DNA of 64,000 nucleotides from Atriophallophorus winterbourni (GCA_013407085.1 JACCGJ010008607.1:1-64000), one strand, 5' to 3'; counted from the first letter of the stretch, positions 11,870 through 24,503 are shown. Notes: generated by a model not told the origin, from the sequence alone. Numbers and translations are program-made.

Positions 11870-12840
11870 ACTTGATTCCGTATGGTAGCTTACAGCTTTC
11901 ACTCTTGAAAACATAAATTCGATTATGTTGTTCTTGGCCTCTTCCGTTCGATGTCGACCATGAATGTATATCACAAGCGCATGATTTTTCATGTTCCACA
12001 GCTTTTTGAATGACTAAACAGTTTGATTCTGCAAGAACAATCTCTCCCAGATAGTTTGCGTCGATACACAGTACTCGGTCAAACTGAATCCGTTGCACGC
12101 CGGTGGCGCGATCTGAATTCATCAAGCAGAAGCTATATATGCTCCTCCACAACTTATAGACGACGCATTACACACTGCCTCCAAATAAAACGGTAAAAAA
12201 CAAGTTCTTTTCAACTCGAAGGGTAAATGGCAAAAGATTTCAGATCACTTTCGCAAACGAATGTGTACAAAACGCGTGGCGATAGATCAAATTCTTGATT
12301 TTAAATTAGATATTTTGAAATACGACCATTTTCCATTGATGTACAACCGACCTCGCAAACCTTGTCGGCGCTGTCGTAGTAGAGTGAACATGATCTCTAA
12401 ACTAGCTTTAGGAAGCACTTCAGCATTCGTTGTTCCGTCTATCCATGATATGTTCAACATACGATGGATGCGTTGCTGATGGAAAGCATTCAGCTTTCCT
12501 TCCTGGCTTCTGTGAATGGTCCAGGTTTCACTGCCGTACAATAAAGCATTTAATACGTACGCCCTTTATACCATCATCGTTGTATTTACAGTCAATTTGT
12601 GGTTATCCCATACACGAGAGTTCATTCGAGGCAAAATGACAGCTGCTCTGCCAATCCGTCTATCAATCTCCGTGTCTAGCGAGAGGCTATACCCGATGGT
12701 TGAACCAAGATAAATGAAATGATCTACTGGTTAAAGCTAACGGTGTTTTAACAGTAATGTTTGGTGGCGATACAATTCCATCACCTAGGATTTTGATCTT
12801 GTTCATGCTGATTGTCAGTGCAAACTCTCTGCATAATTAA
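11870..12840 (-). mobile_element. RTE-like reverse transcriptase C-terminal relic, copy 1b
   Basis: This is a second, more decayed C-terminal half of the same LINE family, lying upstream on the same strand. It reads YGSETWTIHRSQEGKLNAFH, RMLNISWIDGTTNAEVL and MFTLLRQRR. A degraded tail at 11860-12060 has SCACDIHSWSTSNGRGQ, the same three-prime text found at the end of copies elsewhere in the window. Confidence 0.7.
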
Positions 12841-13514
12841 ATCGGATATACGCACAATATTCATACCACGCGTTAGGAAAATTTAGTACAAATGTTGCAT
12901 AATTTGATGCCTTTGTTCGAATCTCCATTGTGACATTCTCTCACTGAACAACAATGATTTCTGCTCTCCGCTAAGGAAAGCCAATTTTTTAAACAGGTTT
13001 ATCTCAGAGTACAGCAACTAGGATGTTCGTCTTTCATGCAGCGACTTTGAAAACGAGTCCAAATTATTGCCAGCAATTCTGAAAGTTGACCTCATGGATG
13101 AATCGGAAGGCCATTGACAATTTTTTTGTGTGAGAAGCGGAGGGTGTTGTGGTTACTGTTGTATCCAGTGCCACTGGAGCCTCTGTGACCAGGACATAAG
13201 GTTATCTTTTTATCGCCACGTTCATACACTAGAACAAGGCATACTACAAACCATACACATGGGTGGACAACCGATAATCATAAATGTTTTAATGTAGATT
13301 CGCACTGTTTAGTCATTCTAAATGCTACGGAGCATGAAACCTTCATGCGCTTGTGATGTATCTTCCTGGTTGAAATCGAGTGAAGGAGGACAACAACAGG
13401 TGTAGAAAGACTTGCCAAATGTTTAACACAGTTTAACTAAACAATCAATAATTGTGACGCGATTTAATTACCGACATGAATAGCCAACGAGAAACGGAAT
13501 AATATTATCAAAAT

Positions 13515-13895
13515 TTTATTTAGCATTTTTTAGCAAAATATTTGAATAATTCGGACCGATCGGGAGTCCATAATAATGAAAAATAAGAGTTTGCAAGGAA
13601 CGGTGATAGTAAGTTTTTGGTATGGTAACGTTTCGCTTTGAACACAGAAGCTTCGCTCAAGACCAAGGGTGTCGATACGAAACATGTTGAGGTTCTAATT
13701 GGCATTCCTTGACCATTCCTGATTTCTTAAGCTAGACAGGGGAAGCTCAAGATAATTGATCAACACCTCCAATTGCTGTGTTCATCCCTATTATTTCTAT
13801 TAATTCACAGGTCAGCGTTGGCTGACATGCCTTACGTAACATGTGCGTATTAGGTGTGTATGTTCGTTAATTTCCTTATCCGCGGCTTTTTTTAA
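13515..13895. repeat. Sequence present only in unit 1, with interspersed-repeat text
   Basis: About 375 bp absent from unit 2. It contains GTTTCGCTTTGAACAC and GACCAAGGGTGTC, text shared in reduced form with the inverted-repeat element near 39525-39575. It is probably an interspersed repeat that either inserted in unit 1 or was lost from unit 2. Confidence 0.35.
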
Positions 13896-13902
13896 ATTTT
13901 CT

Positions 13903-14145
13903 TCACCAGATTAAATTGAAAAACTCCCAGGCGGCACGTTTTAAAATCATAGGACTCCCAACTCGGATTCTCTTTCTCACAACTTTATGGAAAACGTCAA
14001 TGAGCTTGTAGAAATTGCGATTTTGGCGAACGTTGTCCATGTACACCACGAACATGTTGATCTGTTCTGTATGCTCTACGTTGTCTGTATTCCACAATAC
14101 GAGTGCATATTCCTCATGGCGTCCAGTCAGTCTGCGTGACCAAAA
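13903..14145 (-). pseudogene. Duplicated, frameshifted last exon of the GH27 gene
   Basis: From the TTTTCAG acceptor (exon start 14145) it reads FWSRRLTGRHEEYALVLWN exactly as the functional-looking copy at 22300. After KVVRKRIRV a missing T in GTTTGG shifts the frame, so the beta-strand end TVPLGGVAIYLV is lost and a different tail ends at 13903. There is no matching exon 2 nearby. As placed, it could only act as a distant alternative last exon of the gene at 21971-25914, which I think unlikely. Confidence 0.7.
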
Positions 14146-14300
14146 CTGAAAATGGTAAGATGAAACGTTTAGGAAGATTATTGAAGAATGTTTACTGAAA
14201 ATATCCATTTAAATGTCTTGTAGATGTAACACAATGTTTGAAATCTTTGTGAGTATTGTAGCTTTGTTGTAACCCTTAGCATTACTGTTATTTTCAATAA

Positions 14301-14618
14301 TTGTTCTGCATTTGTTTGCCATATTGTTGTATTTTTAGGATTAAATTAACGAAGCATTTACATGAGATCATAACACATACGGTCTTTAAGAATGGGAACA
14401 AATGGATGTTTGGATTTTCAGCGGATTTTCAGCAAACCGATTATTTATCGATAAAGATTTACGAAAAATTTATTAGACCGATGGTTGCCGAATATTGGTA
14501 TCAGGCTAAATCTAAAACATCCTACAACATTGAAAAATATGTGAAAAAAGTTAATACTAACCACGTTGATTTCAAATCTGATTTTAGATCTTTTCTTGTT
14601 CCTAATCGGAAGGTTTAG
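14301..14618 (+). other. Unidentified 105-codon ORF in identical block, copy 1
   Basis: An open plus-strand frame after a plausible acceptor (TATTTTTAG before 14339) reads KHLHEIITHTVFKNGNKWMF and FSADFQQTDYLSIKIYEKFI. The composition is protein-like. Because this block is identical in both duplication units, conservation cannot be used to test coding. No family is recognised. Confidence 0.25.
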
Positions 14619-15049
14619 AAATTCCGTTTCTATTGTAATACTTTTTATGCTAAACCACAGTCGTTTCAAATATATTATTATTCACGGAAAACGTTACAGT
14701 CGTATATGCGACTTGAGTACACAAACCGTAGAGCTAACCGCTAGTAACAGATGTGCAATTTTGTATCGCCTAATTCCAGATCGACCTACTGTTTCATATA
14801 AAAACAGACTCTTTATACTGGATATCAAACCTCAAGGCAAATTCATTCAAATAGGGTAAATTTATCAAAATAAAATGTCATAGTGAACATTCGAATGTGA
14901 GAAAATTAAAGCAGATTAAACCAGAAAGAAATTTTATCTGTTAAATAACAATTGATGGATTTTAAGTAAGCAAATGATTTTGATTCGGTAGATAATTAAA
15001 AGGACGTAGCATAAAGTATGAAAGGAAAAGTTACACTACAACTTACCCA

Positions 15050-15775
15050 AAAAGCCTAGATGTTCACCAATGTTGATCTGGACATATTCATTGTTTCTTC
15101 ATGAGTTAGACATCCGAATTGTTGTCCGTGCTGCAGTCTAATCAGGCTCCTTCGATTGCAATGCTTGAGTGTTTCCTTTGTGTCACAGAGTTCGAACCGT
15201 CAGTCGTAATCCCAAGATTTCAAATGTTTCTCCCGTGGGTTATTCTGAACTCCGTTCGCTATGAATTTCGTAAGTGTTCTGTCACCCAATTTCTCTACAA
15301 GAGCAACAACTCCACAGCTCTGACATCTCTGTTGCATGTGTCTTCAGAAAGAACCAAAATTTTACATTCACAATGTCAAAATACACCGAGTTTGTTCTGT
15401 TGTATTCGGTTGTTTTTTTCTAAATCTGAGCTGGTTTCAGTGCTAGATTAATGGGCATTTACCTCTAAGATGGAAGCCAGAGTATCTTGTTCCATGTACT
15501 CTGGATTCAGCAACATTTACGTTCTTCGTTCACTTTTTGTAATTTTGGTCGAGATTGGAGTTCAGCATTGATGAAACTTTTTCTCACATCTCATAATCGA
15601 GTGAATATTGTAACCCAAAAGCAAATTCCCGATCTTTGAACGCGAAATTTTTAATATCTGAAACATTGCTAGCCCACTCGTGGGTAAGAGAGGACAGCTG
15701 CCGACCCCGAACTTGTCTATTTGTTGAATGAATGTCAGACAGTTTGATCAGTAAGCTGAACTCACACTGTGTCAA
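15050..15775 (-). other. Duplicated ORF-like relic, copy 2
   Basis: Second copy of the unnamed relic at 6200-6912. On the minus strand it retains QQRCQSCGVVALVEKLGD and PREKHLKSWDYD, with stops. Confidence 0.3.
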
Positions 15776-16739
15776 TGAACATTATTGATTGATATTTGAT
15801 TGATTATTGATTGACGTGCTTAGAAAAAAGAAAAAGGAGAGCTCCATTTGAAAATTTTCGAAATTTCGGCTTCAGACTAGTGTTACAATAACGCACAATG
15901 AATACTGTGCAAATTACCCATAGAAGAAATATATTCACAGAAAATGTACACATGATATCAACTAGATACATTTGACCTTAATTGTTCAATAAGCAATTAT
16001 TTTGACAGAGATATCGTGAAGCAACTGGGTTAAATGTGCTCCGATATGAAGACGTTCTAGGAGGCTGTATGATATGTTTTCAACGAGTCTTCGGGAAAGA
16101 TTAGCTTTTAAGGGCATTCTCATACTTTGTTCGAATTATCACTGAGAATGGTATTTATGTGCCGATTGATAGAGGAATATTGTTATTTCAGCTATTTTTT
16201 GATAATATGCTCATAAGGAATAGAGGTTGTGTGTAAAACGCTTCTAATGCAAAGTTTGAGCAACGCAAATTGTTTTCAAAGAAGTGCGGACACATAGCAG
16301 GTGAACAGCACAGAAGTGGGAAATTATTCGAGACTCAACGACTTGATAACGAAAACAAAATGCATATAAAGAAAGCCTACGTACTTTAATAGGGTAGATT
16401 ATTTATATGATGGATCCAAGTTTGTAGGATATGGTGACGCCCAGATATTTTATGTATTCCTCTCTAGTCAGGTCTGTAAATTTAATTCTAGATAAAGTGA
16501 GGTTCACCAAGCAGATTAGTGAACACAAGTTCATTAAAATAATGTGTTGCTCACATCCCCCGCACTTACACACCACTACCGGTTTCTGGCTGTTTGACGT
16601 CGTCAGGTAGAGACAGTAAGATCAGGTTCAGTTGATTACATTTTTCAGGATTTAAAGATAGGCATTCTCTAGTAGTCTAGTACTAGTTGAAATGCTCCAT
16701 TCACATATTTTCTAACACGCAGAATGTGTGAGCCCGTCA

Positions 16740-17400
16740 CTAAACAATAAATTTGCTTGAACCCGGGTTGAGAAGGATCTTGGTATTTGGATTATTAATA
16801 ATCTGAAACCGAATATTTATTGCCACAAAGACTTCAACAAGGCAAGTGGTATCTTGGGAATACCGAGGAAAATATTTGCGTGGTTCTTTTTTAAAACGCT
16901 CCTCCGCATTACAAATACGTACATCCATCTAACGACAGATTACATGGGCACCGTGGCTGCGTAAATACATCAGAGTGCTGGATAAATATTAATACCCAAC
17001 GACGAAGCGAATTGATGATGGGATGAAGATCATCGCATACCAAGAACGAATGGCCATGCTGGGATTGACCAAATTTACACCAAGTAGAGTTAGGAGCGAC
17101 ATGATCCTAACATATAAAATCACACTCTTTGCGATTTGATAGAATTCAGTTGCCCTAAGAATACACGGAGTCATTCGAGTTGTCTCGTTATACCAAAATC
17201 AAGACTCAATTGTAGACTTCATTTATTCTCTGTGCGTATTTGCTTTCTGTGGAATTCATTATCACAGGATATTGTGAACGCTACCACGATCCCTTGTTTA
17301 AAATGGAGTCTGGATACTTATAGGAAAGAGCACTGTATATTGGCCACATATGTGAACCCACCCAAGCCAAACACCTCAATGATATTTTGATATTTTTTAT
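16740..17400 (+). mobile_element. CR1-like reverse transcriptase C-terminal relic, copy 2
   Basis: Same order of motifs as the copy at 7917. Here the end of the polymerase is better kept (LFSVRICFLWNSLSQDIVNA, then PCLKWSLD). Many stops remain upstream. Confidence 0.65.
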
Positions 17401-18059
17401 ATCCAAGTACTGAGTTTGAAGAAGAAATTGGCGTTATTCATATAAACGAATTTTAAGCAGTTACAATAATTACACCATAGATTACATAATTCTCTTTGCC
17501 CTTGTATTGCCTTGAGAACTCTAGAATATTTAATAATCAGACAATGGATTACAAAACATATTTTTTCCACAGGATTTGAAGTCCTTTGGATTTTTCAATC
17601 TATACAAGTTAATTCGAGGATTTTGATAGCATGGAAATGCATCAAAATTAATAATAACCATAAGATGGTAGAAAATTTAAAAAATATCCGTGTATAAAAA
17701 CAAGATAAGCAATTACATTAAACAGTATATAAGTATTCGGGAAACGAATAATTCAATCAAATTTTTTTTTAATTTCGTTTAAAGATCATTCAAGCTAGTG
17801 GAGTGAGCAACGGTAAAAGGTTAACTGTTCCAAGTGAAACAGAAACGACCAGAATAAAAATACCTTCTACAGTTTAGGCTGGAAAGTAGGAGTGGTTCGT
17901 TGTGTCTTACTTGATCGCAAACGTTAACAGTTTCTAATTAAAAGCGAAATACATTTTCTGACAAATATGAGAAAAAATAGGAAAACTCTTGAACAATTTT
18001 GATAGCAATGCATGAAATATCGATGATATTTCTTTTTTGAGTCTTGTTGTTTTTGGCCT

Positions 18060-20150
18060 CCTTCGTTCAATGTCGACCATGGATGTACATCACAATCGCA
18101 TGAATGTTCATGTTCTACAGCTTTTTGAAGGACTAAATAGTCTGATTCGGGAGGAACAATTTCTTCCGCAGCACTGGCAACGAAAGTCAGAACTCGGTTG
18201 TATTGCATCAGTTGGACGCCGGCGGCGTGATCTGCGTTCAGCATCCAAGAGCTTTATATGCTCCTCCACAGTTTGCGGACGACGCTTTACACAATGCCTC
18301 CAATGTGAGCGGTCTAGATCAAGTTCTTCCCAACTCACCGGGTCAATGCCAAGAGCTTTCATATCTCTTTTGCAAACGCCTTTGTACCGCAAGTGCGATC
18401 TGCCCAATGGTTGGCTTCCTAGTTGCAACTCACCATAGAGTAGATCTTTCTGAATACGACCATTTTCCATTCTGTAGACATGACCAAGCCACCGCAGGTG
18501 GCGCTGTCGCAATAGGGTGAACATGCTCTGTAGACCAGCTTTTGAAAGCACTTCAGCATTAGTCACCCTGTTCATCCACGAAATGTTCAAGATACGACGG
18601 ATGCTTCGTAGATGGAAAGCATTCAGCTTCCGTTCGTTTCTCGCGTGGGTGGTCCAGGTTTCACTGCGGTACAGTATAGAATTTAGTTCGCACGCGCTGT
18701 ATACAATCATCTTTGTCTTTATAGTCAGCTTGCAGTTACCCCAAACACGAGAGGTCAAACGGGACAGAATGACAGCTGCTGTAGCAAGCCGCTTATCAAT
18801 CTCCGTGACTAGCGAGAGGTTATCCGCAATAGTTGAACCAAGGTATGTGAACTGAGGTACTGATTCAAGCTGACAGTTTCCAACAGTGATGATGGGATGC
18901 GATAAAGTCCCTTGACCAAGGACTTTGGTCTTGCTCATGCTGATTGTTAGACCAAAGTCTTTGCATGCCGACGTAGAACAGTCCATTAGCGACTGGAAGT
19001 GCTCTCGGGAGTGAGCAATAAATTCTACAGCAGTTCATGGATTAGCACATTTTGTGCCTTGGTTTGGGCTCTCAACCGGTTCAGGTTGAAAAGCTTTCCA
19101 TCACTTTGCATTTGCGTATGTAAATGCCTTCTGTCCTCGTCCCGAAAGCGTGCTTCAGAAGCAGAGTAAAGAAAATGCCGAACAGCGTGGGAGCAAGAAC
19201 ACAACCTTGCTTGACGACTCGGCGAATTTCAAAGGCTTCTGAGCTGAAACCGTTAAAATGAACTAAGCCCTTCATGCCTGAGTGGAACGAAATAAGGAGC
19301 TTGAGCAGTCTTGGGGGGCAGTCTATCAAATCAAGCATTTTGAAAAGACCCTCCATGCTGACGTAGTCGAATGCCTTCGTTAAATCAATAAAAACAGCGT
19401 ATAATGACATACGCTGTTTCCGACACTTTTCTTGAAGTTGTCTCAGGGAGAAAATCATGTCAACGGTTGATCTTCCCTTGCGGAAGCCACATTAAGATTC
19501 GGAGTAAATTCTATCAGCTAAAACTTGTAGCCGGATCTGTAAGACTTTGGGAAACAATTTGCCTACAACATTCAGAAGGGAGATTCCTCTGCAATTGTTG
19601 CAGTCGCCTCTATCTCTTTATTTCTAAATAGCGTGATGAACTTTGTGTCTCGTATCTCTTGTGGGACACACTCCTCCTGCCAGCACTGGAGAAGCAAATG
19701 GTGAAGAGGTTGTAATAATGCTGCTCTACAGCATTTGATGAGCTCAGGTAGAATTCCGTCGTCACCAGGGGTCTTTCCATTCGCCAATCGGTCCATTGCC
19801 CTATTGAGCTCATCAAGATTAGTGGGAGTATCTAGATATTCAATAGTCGGCAACCGCTCGACATTTTCAAGTACATGTGGTAAAACCGTACTGTCCATAG
19901 AGTAGAGAGAGGAGAAGTGCTTTACCCATCTTTCCATGTGCTGAGTTTTGTCCACAATCGGGTCACGAGATACAGACTTAATTGGAGCCGTTTTAAGTTT
20001 GTTTGGACCAAAGGCTCTCTTGATCCCATCATACATACGAGTGGGGTTGTCTTGCTGAACTCGGCTGTGAAGGCTTTTGCAAAGTGCGCAGCTAGATTAG
20101 ATTCGCGCATGCAGGTGACGTTTATCCTAGGCTTACCAGACATTTGAGTC
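18060..20150 (-). mobile_element. RTE-like reverse transcriptase relic, copy 2a (best preserved)
   Basis: Three large minus-strand frames keep the family order. 19572-20036 holds the fingers (LANGKTPGDDGILPELIKCC). 19081-19458 holds motif A FIDLTKAFD and motif B VKQGCVLAPTLFGIFF. 18108-18986 is a 292-codon open frame with FTYLGSTIADNLSL, RSETWTTHARNERKLNAFH, RWLGHVYRMENGRIQKDLLY and a C-terminal knuckle CQCCGRNCSSRI. The stretch that should carry motif C (F-A-D-D) is deleted near 19022, and frames do not join, so it is inactive. About 310 bp between fingers and upstream text, present in copy 1a, is missing at about 20037. Confidence 0.85.
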
Positions 20151-20399
20151 TTGTATCATTGGGATTTGTGATACAATTTATTTTCACATGCACATATTTG
20201 CCAAAATTGTCTGTTCAAAATTGCCAATTAATTTAAGTATGTTGCACACGATAGCTTTATGACCACATATTTTTATGCGGTTAGATTAACAAGTAAATAC
20301 ATTTCCCATAACTTTAAATAAACTTTTAGTACACGATTGCTTAATATTGTGTGTCAGGTCTCCACTTGATTCCGTATGGTAGCTTACAGCTTTCACTCT

Positions 20400-21340
20400 T
20401 GAAAACATGAATTCGGATATGTTGTTGTTGGCCTCTTTCGCTCGATGTCGACCATGAATGTATATCACAAGCGCATGATTTTTCATGTTTCACAGCTTTT
20501 TGAATGACTAAACAGTTTGATTCTGCAAGAACAATCTCTCCCAGAGAGTTCGCATCGATACGCAGTACTCGGTCAAACTGAATCCGTTGCACGCCGGTGG
20601 CGCGATCTGAATTCATCAAGCAGTAGCTGTATATGCTACTCCACAGGTTATAGACGACGCATTACACACTGTCTCCAAATAAAACCGTAAAAAACAAGTT
20701 CTTTCCAACTCGAAGGGTAAATGGCAAAAGATTTCAGATCACTTTCGCAATCGAATGTGTACCAAACGCGTGGCGATAGATCAAATTCTTGATTTTAAAG
20801 TAGATATTTTGGAATACAACCATGTTCCATTGATGTACAACCGACCTCGCAAACCTTGTCGGCGCTGTCGTAGTAGAGTGAACATGCTCTGTAAACTAGC
20901 ATTAGAAAGCACTTCAGCATTCGTTGTTTTGCCTATCCATGATATGTTCAAGATACGATGGATGCGTTGCAGATGAAAAGCATTCGGCTTCCGTTTCTGG
21001 CTTGCGTGAATGGTCCAGGTTTCAATGCCGTACAGTAAAGCATTTAATACGCACGTCCTTTATACCATCATCGTTGTATTTACAGTCAATTTGTGGTTAT
21101 CCCATACACGAGAGTTTAATCGAGGCAAAATGACAGCTGCTCTGCCAATCCGTCTATCAATCTCCGTGTCTAGCGAGAGGTTATGCCCGATGGTTGAACC
21201 AAGATAAATGAAATGATCTACTGGTTAAAGCTAACGGTGTTTTAACAGTGATGTTTGGTGGTGATACAATTCCATCACCAAGGATTTTGATCTTGTTCAT
21301 GCTGATTGTCAGTGCAAACTCTCTGCATGATTAAATCGGA
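20400..21340 (-). mobile_element. RTE-like reverse transcriptase C-terminal relic, copy 2b
   Basis: Duplicate of the relic at 11870-12840. Minus-strand text includes SCACDIHSWSTSSERGQQQ at the three-prime end and the decayed YGIETWTIHASQKRKPNAFH block near 20985-21040. Confidence 0.7.
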
Positions 21341-21970
21341 TATACGCACAATATTCATACCACGCGTTAGGAAAATTTAGTACAAATGTTGTATAATCGG
21401 ATGCCTTTGTTCAAATCTCCATTGTGACATTACCTCACTGAACAACATTGATTTCTGCTCTCCGTTAAGGAAAGCCAATTTTTTAAACAGGTTTATCTCA
21501 GAGTACAGCAACTAGGATGTTCGTCTTTCAAGCAACGACTTTGAAAACGAGTCCAAATGATTGCCAGCAATTCTGAAAGTTGACCTCATGGATGAATCCG
21601 AAGGCCATTGACAATTTTTTTTATGAAAAGCGGAGGGTGTTGTGGTTAATGTTGTATCCAGTGCCACTGGAGGCTCTGTGACCAGCGTACTAGGACATGA
21701 CATAAGGGTATCTTTTTATCACCACATTCATACACTAGAACATGGCATACTACAAACCATACACATGGGTGGACAACCGATAATCATAAATGTTTTAATG
21801 TAGATTTGCACTGTTCAATCATTCTAAATGCTACGGAGCATGAAACCTTCATGCGCTTGTGATGATATCTTCCTGGTTGAAATCGAGTGAAGGAGGACAA
21901 CAACAGGTGTAGAAACACTCGCCAAATGTTTTGTACAGTTTAACTAAACAATCAATAATTGTGACGCGAT

Positions 21971-22300
21971 TCAATTACTGATATGAATAGCCAACGAGAA
22001 ACGAAATAATATTATCAAAATTTTATTTAGCATTTTTTTAAATTTGTTTTTCACCAGATAAATTGCAACTCCTCCAAGCGGCACGGTTAAACTCATAGAG
22101 TCCCAAACTCGGATTCTCACAACTCTCTTTCTCACAACTTTATGGAAAACGTCAATGAGCTTGTAGAAATTGCGATTTTGGCGAACGTTGTCCATGTACA
22201 CCACGAACATGTTGATCTGTTCTGTATGCTCTACGTTGTCTGTATTCCACAATACGAGTGCATATTCCTCATGGCGTCCAGTCAGTCTGCGTGACCAAAA
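21971..22300 (-). CDS. GH27 alpha-galactosidase-like protein, exon 3 (last)
   Basis: The exon follows a TTTTCAG acceptor at 22301-22303, and its frame joins exon 2 in phase 0. It begins FWSRRLTGRHEEYALVLWN, matching the GH27 block that starts the C-terminal beta domain (V-W-E-R-P-L-S-G in human enzymes). It ends with beta-strand text RIRVWDSMSLTVPLGGVAIY and a stop at 21971. A local tandem duplication (TCTCACAAC text, 22114-22138) adds residues VVRKRVVR that the other copy lacks. With the join, the spacing from the INQD motif to WSRRLTG is 17 residues, the same as in the human family members, which supports the splice model. The exon lies in the duplicated segment and has a broken sister at 13903-14145. 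Confidence 0.75.
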   Translation of the reverse strand, partial: FWSRRLTGRHEEYALVLWNTDNVEHTEQINMFVVYMDNVRQNRNFYKLIDVFHKVVRKRVVRIRVWDSMSLTVPLGGVAIYLVKNKFKKMLNKILIILFRFSLAIHISN

Positions 22301-22455
22301 CTGAAAATGGTAAGATGAAACGTTTAGGAAGATTATTGAAGAATGTTTACTGAAAATATCCATTTAAATGTCTTGTAGATGTAACACAATGTTTGAAATC
22401 TTTGTGAGTATTGTAGCTTTGTTGTAACCCTTAGCATTACTGTTATTTTCAATAA

Positions 22456-22773
22456 TTGTTCTGCATTTGTTTGCCATATTGTTGTATTTTTAGGATTAAA
22501 TTAACGAAGCATTTACATGAGATCATAACACATACGGTCTTTAAGAATGGGAACAAATGGATGTTTGGATTTTCAGCGGATTTTCAGCAAACCGATTATT
22601 TATCGATAAAGATTTACGAAAAATTTATTAGACCGATGGTTGCCGAATATTGGTATCAGGCTAAATCTAAAACATCCTACAACATTGAAAAATATGTGAA
22701 AAAAGTTAATACTAACCACGTTGATTTCAAATCTGATTTTAGATCTTTTCTTGTTCCTAATCGGAAGGTTTAG
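22456..22773 (+). other. Unidentified 105-codon ORF in identical block, copy 2
   Basis: Exact repeat of the frame at 14301-14618. It lies inside the GH27 intron between exons 2 and 3, on the opposite strand. A second, overlapping plus-strand frame of 97 codons follows at 22721-23014. Neither resembles a family I know. Confidence 0.25.
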
Positions 22774-23870
22774 AAATTCCGTTTCTATTGTAATACTTTT
22801 TATGCTAAACCACAGTCGTTTCAAATATATTATTATTCACGGAAAACGTTACAGTCGTATATGCGACTTGAGTACACAAACCGTAGAGCTAACCGCTAGT
22901 AACAGATGTGCAATTTTGTATCGCCTAATTCCAGATCGACCTACTGTTTCATATAAAAACAGACTCTTTATACTGGATATCAAACCTCAAGGCAAATTCA
23001 TTCAAATAGGGTAAATTTATCAAAATAAAATGTCATAGTGAACATTCGAATGTGAGAAAATTAAAGCAGATTAAACCAGAAAGAAATTTTATCTGTTAAA
23101 TAACAATTGATGGATTTTAAGTAAGCAAATGATTTTGATTCGGTAGATAATTAAAAGCAATGAATTTAGGTATCGGTCGTGAACACCGGAGAAACCAGAG
23201 AAATTTTTCTAATTTTGAATTCAAACTTGGACATTATTTGTGAAAGCAAACATGTTTAATCTCATGTTCACGAACGAAGTATGTGAATGCGTTTGAACGT
23301 ACGGGGTTGAAACATCCATTTTGCGGCTTACAAGGGCTTGACCACCTGTCGTCTATTAAGAAGAAGAAGAAGAATTCCGTTTCAAGATTTGTTTTATATA
23401 TACATACTACTTAGTGAGCAACCAAGTAACTAACTAACTTGAATTTTGTTACATCGTTTTTTTCATCGATTGATCAGAATTATTTACATGCAATTGCATC
23501 GTACATCGCACGACCGGTTTCGTGCTTTTTACAAGTATCAGGTAAGGACAGTACGACCACTATCTGCATGGCTTGATGTAAGTTACAGATGGCAAGTCGA
23601 ACTTGCAATAGGACAGTCCAGTTTCAAAATAACATTTGCATGCATCTTTATGATAACATGCATAATCTAGAACTCAACCATATTCAGATATAAAATACGT
23701 AGAAACAATAGTTTAGCACTTATACTAAGTACGTGAGCACCTAATCACTAAAACGCAATCTTTCTACACACTGTGCGAAGAGTAGTAAAGATATCCACTA
23801 TCCCTAATCGCTACAGTGGCCGGACATAAGAATAGCAATGAAAGATGAACGAAAGTGACAAGTAACGTAC

Positions 23871-24503
23871 TGTCACTGCATGATTGTTACAGATAGCTAT
23901 CGGCATCAACCCGCTAATATCTTGATTGATCCGAATACAAATCGACAAATCGATTTCTTCTGGGTCCAGTTGCTCCAGGTCACCAGTTAACATCACTGGC
24001 GAGGCAAGCATGCTTCGCATCACTAATTCCATTGTGATGTGTTGTAGTTGGTTTGTCTCCGTCATTATTTTAATCGGTCCAAGATCAAACCAGAAACCTT
24101 TGCCACCGTTTGATCTCAGCAAGTTGGCTCGATTTATCCAATCACCCATCTCTTCAGATGAGAACAAATTTTCAAGTGTTGAGTGCAATCGCCAGGAATC
24201 ACAACCTTTCAGCAAATCCTCAGGATCAGCATCGTTCCAACCTATATTATTTAAAACATTTTTTCCGCTCACATCATAGGCGATCTGTATCTTTAGGTCT
24301 AGCTGATCCAATAAATTTCGCGTGCGAGAGAAACCATGAATACGTTTGAGATCGTCTTTAAAACAACCGGAAATCTTGACAAGATCCAACTTCATGACAT
24401 TCAACTCCGCATTCAATTGTGCTTCGTTGTAACACATGTTGTCGAAACGCATACCAAGTTTAAAACCACGTTCATGTGGATAGTCACTGAGATCCGCCAT
24501 TCC
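23871..24503 (-). CDS. GH27 alpha-galactosidase-like protein, exon 2 (barrel)
   Basis: The exon has 211 codons between a TTTTTTAG acceptor and a GTACGT donor. GH27 enzymes remove terminal alpha-galactose or alpha-GalNAc in lysosomes or outside cells. Family blocks in order are HERGFKLGMRFDN (KGLKLGIY), LDLVKISGCF (DLLKFDGCY), MELVMRSMLASPVMLTGDL (MALWAIMAAPLFMSNDL) and IRINQDISG (IAINQDPLG). The catalytic nucleophile Asp is Ser here (KISGC for KFDGC, near 24370-24390). The usual A-D-I-D-D-S-W segment with the acid/base Asp aligns to HSTLENLF. The Y-S-C-E-W segment is IAYDVSG. The fold is recognisable but the chemistry should be gone, so it is a probable pseudoenzyme. It could also be a decaying gene. 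Confidence 0.8.

Larger units (their letters stand above)
6148..15002. repeat. Tandem segmental duplication, unit 1 (8.86 kb)
   Basis: The block order of this unit is repeated from 15004: an ORF-like relic, a CR1 relic, two RTE-like relics, then a GH27 last exon and its flank. Up to about 13960 the copies differ at roughly one base in ten by eye and carry indels. Unit 1 has about 310 bp of reverse transcriptase (about 11235-11550) and about 375 bp at 13515-13890 that unit 2 lacks. From 13969 to 15002 I find no difference at a constant offset of 8155. Confidence 0.9.
15004..23157. repeat. Tandem segmental duplication, unit 2 (8.15 kb)
   Basis: Direct repeat of 6148-15002. Junctions: ACGTAGCATAAAG at 15004 matches ACGTTGCATGAAG at 6148, and both copies end in GATAATTAAAAG (15002 and 23157). 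Unit 2 is shorter through deletions in the LINE part and near 22035. It carries the open version of the GH27 last exon. Confidence 0.9.

Noticed and set aside
18037..18438. 133-codon plus-strand ORF with Arg/Ser-rich text
   Set aside because: Antisense to the RTE-like polymerase tail and zinc-knuckle.
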